A program made the translations under genes and the position numbers. Positions 62,761 through 64,000 of a DNA stretch of 64,000 nt are shown here, piece after piece; positions within the stretch are counted from its first letter, which is position 1; the number at the start of each line of letters is the position of its first letter. The notes beneath the pieces were generated by a model. That model did not search any database. It was not told the origin of the DNA and worked only from the letters and a program-made list of their open reading frames with translations. Source of the stretch: an uncultured bacterium (GTDB lineage: Bacteria; Chloroflexota; Anaerolineae; J036; Brachytrichaceae); the NCBI GenBank assembly GCA_903873965.1, contig CAIQQO010000347.1:1-64000 (forward strand). Direction: 5' to 3'.

Positions 62761-64000
62761 CTATAGCTCAGCCAAGAATCGTATACTTGCCTCAATGCCT
62801 TTTTCGTAACAAGCAATGGCAAAGTGTTCATCGGGGGCATGCAGGTTGTCACCTGGCAGGCCATAGCCCAGCAACACAATTGGTTTGCCAAGCACTTCCT
62901 GCAAGTCATTGACAATAGGAATAGACCCACCTTCAAGCGTGTAAATCGGTGGATTGCCGTACGTAGCCTGAGCTGCGCGAGCGGCAGCTTGGACCTGCGG
63001 TGCTTGTCGATCGATCAGGGTACCCCTGGTGCCGTTCTGTAGTAGCGTAAAAGCCAGTGTAACGCCTATGGGTGCTGCTTGTTGCATCGCCTGTACAACT
63101 GCATCGTAAATTGCTGTGGGATTCTGATTTGGCACGAGCCTGCAACTGATCTTGGCATGTGCCACTGCCGGCAGCACTGTTTTTGCGCCTGATCCGGTGT
63201 AGCCGCTCCACAAACCGTTGACTTCCAGCGTGGGACGCGCGCCCATGCGTTCTGGCACATTGAAACCAGGCTCGCCAAATACGGTCTGTGCGCCTGTTTC
63301 GTCGCAAATAGAGGTATCGTTCAGCGGGATTCGCGCAATTTCTGCGCGCTCCTCGGCGTCGAGTGGGCGTACATCATCGTAGAATCCCGGGACAGAGATA
63401 ACGCCATGTTCGTTTTTTAACTTGGCCAGGATTTGCGCCAGAGCCATGGCGGGATTTTGTACATTACCACCGTACGTGCCGGAGTGTAAATCGTGCGCTG
63501 CACAACGGGCTTCCACTTCGAAGTACAACAGTCCGCGCAATCCGTAAAGCAATGTGGGCTGGTCGGGCGACAGTAGCGCGGAGTCGCTGATCATCACTAC
63601 ATCGCACGCGAGCATCGTCCCGTTTGCTGAAACAAAAGCCCCAATATTCGGGCCGCCGATCTCTTCCTCGCCTTCAATCAGAAACTTGATCGAAACGGGC
63701 AGGCTGCCTGCGCTTTGCAGATAGGCTTCGACTGCCTTGACGTGTGCCATATGCTGACCTTTGTTGTCGCTTGATCCGCGTGCAAAGATGGCGCCATCCC
63801 GAATGACCGGTGCGAAAGGGCTGCTGTGCCACAATTCGAAAGGATCGGCAGGTTGTACATCGTAATGACCATAAACCAGTACAGTAGGTGCGGCGGGATC
63901 GGGATGACGCCATTCGGCATAGACGATGGGGTGACCGCCTGTTTCCATCACGCTGGCAGTCAGCCCAATACTTTGCATGTGCCGACATAGCCAGTTCGCT
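62761..64000 (-). CDS. M20-family dipeptidase, 5' end beyond the window
   Basis: About 413 residues of an M20 zinc peptidase are present, as the frame is still open at the window edge (read ANWLCRHMQSIGL at the end, matching the family's helix before the first strand). Metal and catalytic motifs: GHYDVQPADP, RGSSDNKGQHMAHV, IEGEEEIGGPN, LHSGTYGGNVQNP and, near the end, EGGSIPIVNDL. That set matches the ArgE/DapE-like, Xaa-His/carnosinase-type dipeptidases of about 455 residues, so about 40-50 residues are missing. It may hydrolyse imported dipeptides. ATG 63978 is internal. Confidence 0.85.
   Translation of the reverse strand, partial: ANWLCRHMQSIGLTASVMETGGHPIVYAEWRHPDPAAPTVLVYGHYDVQPADPFELWHSSPFAPVIRDGAIFARGSSDNKGQHMAHVKAVEAYLQSAGSLPVSIKFLIEGEEEIGGPNIGAFVSANGTMLACDVVMISDSALLSPDQPTLLYGLRGLLYFEVEARCAAHDLHSGTYGGNVQNPAMALAQILAKLKNEHGVISVPGFYDDVRPLDAEERAEIARIPLNDTSICDETGAQTVFGEPGFNVPERMGARPTLEVNGLWSGYTGSGAKTVLPAVAHAKISCRLVPNQNPTAIYDAVVQAMQQAAPIGVTLAFTLLQNGTRGTLIDRQAPQVQAAARAAQATYGNPPIYTLEGGSIPIVNDLQEVLGKPIVLLGYGLPGDNLHAPDEHFAIACYEKGIEASIRFLAEL

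Overview
The window looks like chromosomal DNA from a Chloroflexota bacterium, probably Anaerolineae or a close relative. This is inferred from gene content only: a complete LysW carrier-protein operon, a spoVS homologue, an adenosylcobalamin-dependent (class II) ribonucleotide reductase behind nrdR, many lipoprotein-type ABC solute receptors, and a long mraZ-to-ftsZ cell-wall and division cluster. GC content looks moderate. I saw no insertion sequence, phage gene or CRISPR array.

Layout. 1-195: the end of a tRNA-Gly and a complete tRNA-Ala(CGC), each followed by a terminator. 243-6514 (+): a BNR/sialidase-fold protein and a BMP-family (nucleoside-type) ABC importer with lipoprotein receptor, double ATPase and two permeases. 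6575-14265 (-): the operon lysW-lysX-lysY-lysZ-lysJ-lysK-homocitrate synthase-unknown gene, preceded by a strong promoter and what looks like a lysine-codon leader-peptide attenuator. 14374-19189 (-): a divergent antiporter-like membrane protein, a DUF2085 membrane protein and a glycoside-hydrolase lipoprotein. 19299-28956: mixed housekeeping and accessory genes (YtxH-type protein, YugP-type protease, methyltransferase, uridine phosphorylase, SpoVS, ribokinase, Q/N-rich membrane protein, two-domain multicopper oxidase, DMT exporter). 29266-46774 (+): promoter, MraZ operator and the cell-wall/division cluster mraZ-rsmH-ftsL-pbp-murF-mraY-murD-ftsW-murG-cvpA-murC-murB-ddl-ftsQ-ftsA-ftsZ, closed by a terminator; murE is absent. 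46933-55730 (+): promoter with tandem NrdR boxes, nrdR, nrdJ, a stand-alone GyrA-C-terminal-like propeller protein, an Hsp70 relative and oligoendopeptidase F. 55727-62752 (+): an oligopeptide ABC transporter whose receptor appears circularly permuted, then two permeases and two ATPases. 62761-64000 (-): an M20 dipeptidase cut by the window edge.

How the genes fit together. The importer at 1514-6514, uridine phosphorylase and ribokinase suggest nucleoside uptake and ribose salvage. The oligopeptide transporter, PepF and the M20 peptidase suggest peptide use. The LysW operon makes lysine (with homocitrate synthase) and possibly ornithine.

The observations most worth following up are the leader peptide and attenuator before lysW (14087-14263), the circularly permuted peptide-binding lipoprotein (55972-57975), the 263-base ftsW/murG overlap (38011-38273), and the free-standing gyrase-propeller-like protein (51227-52420). 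All functional calls come from reading motifs and context; no database search or folding calculation was run.
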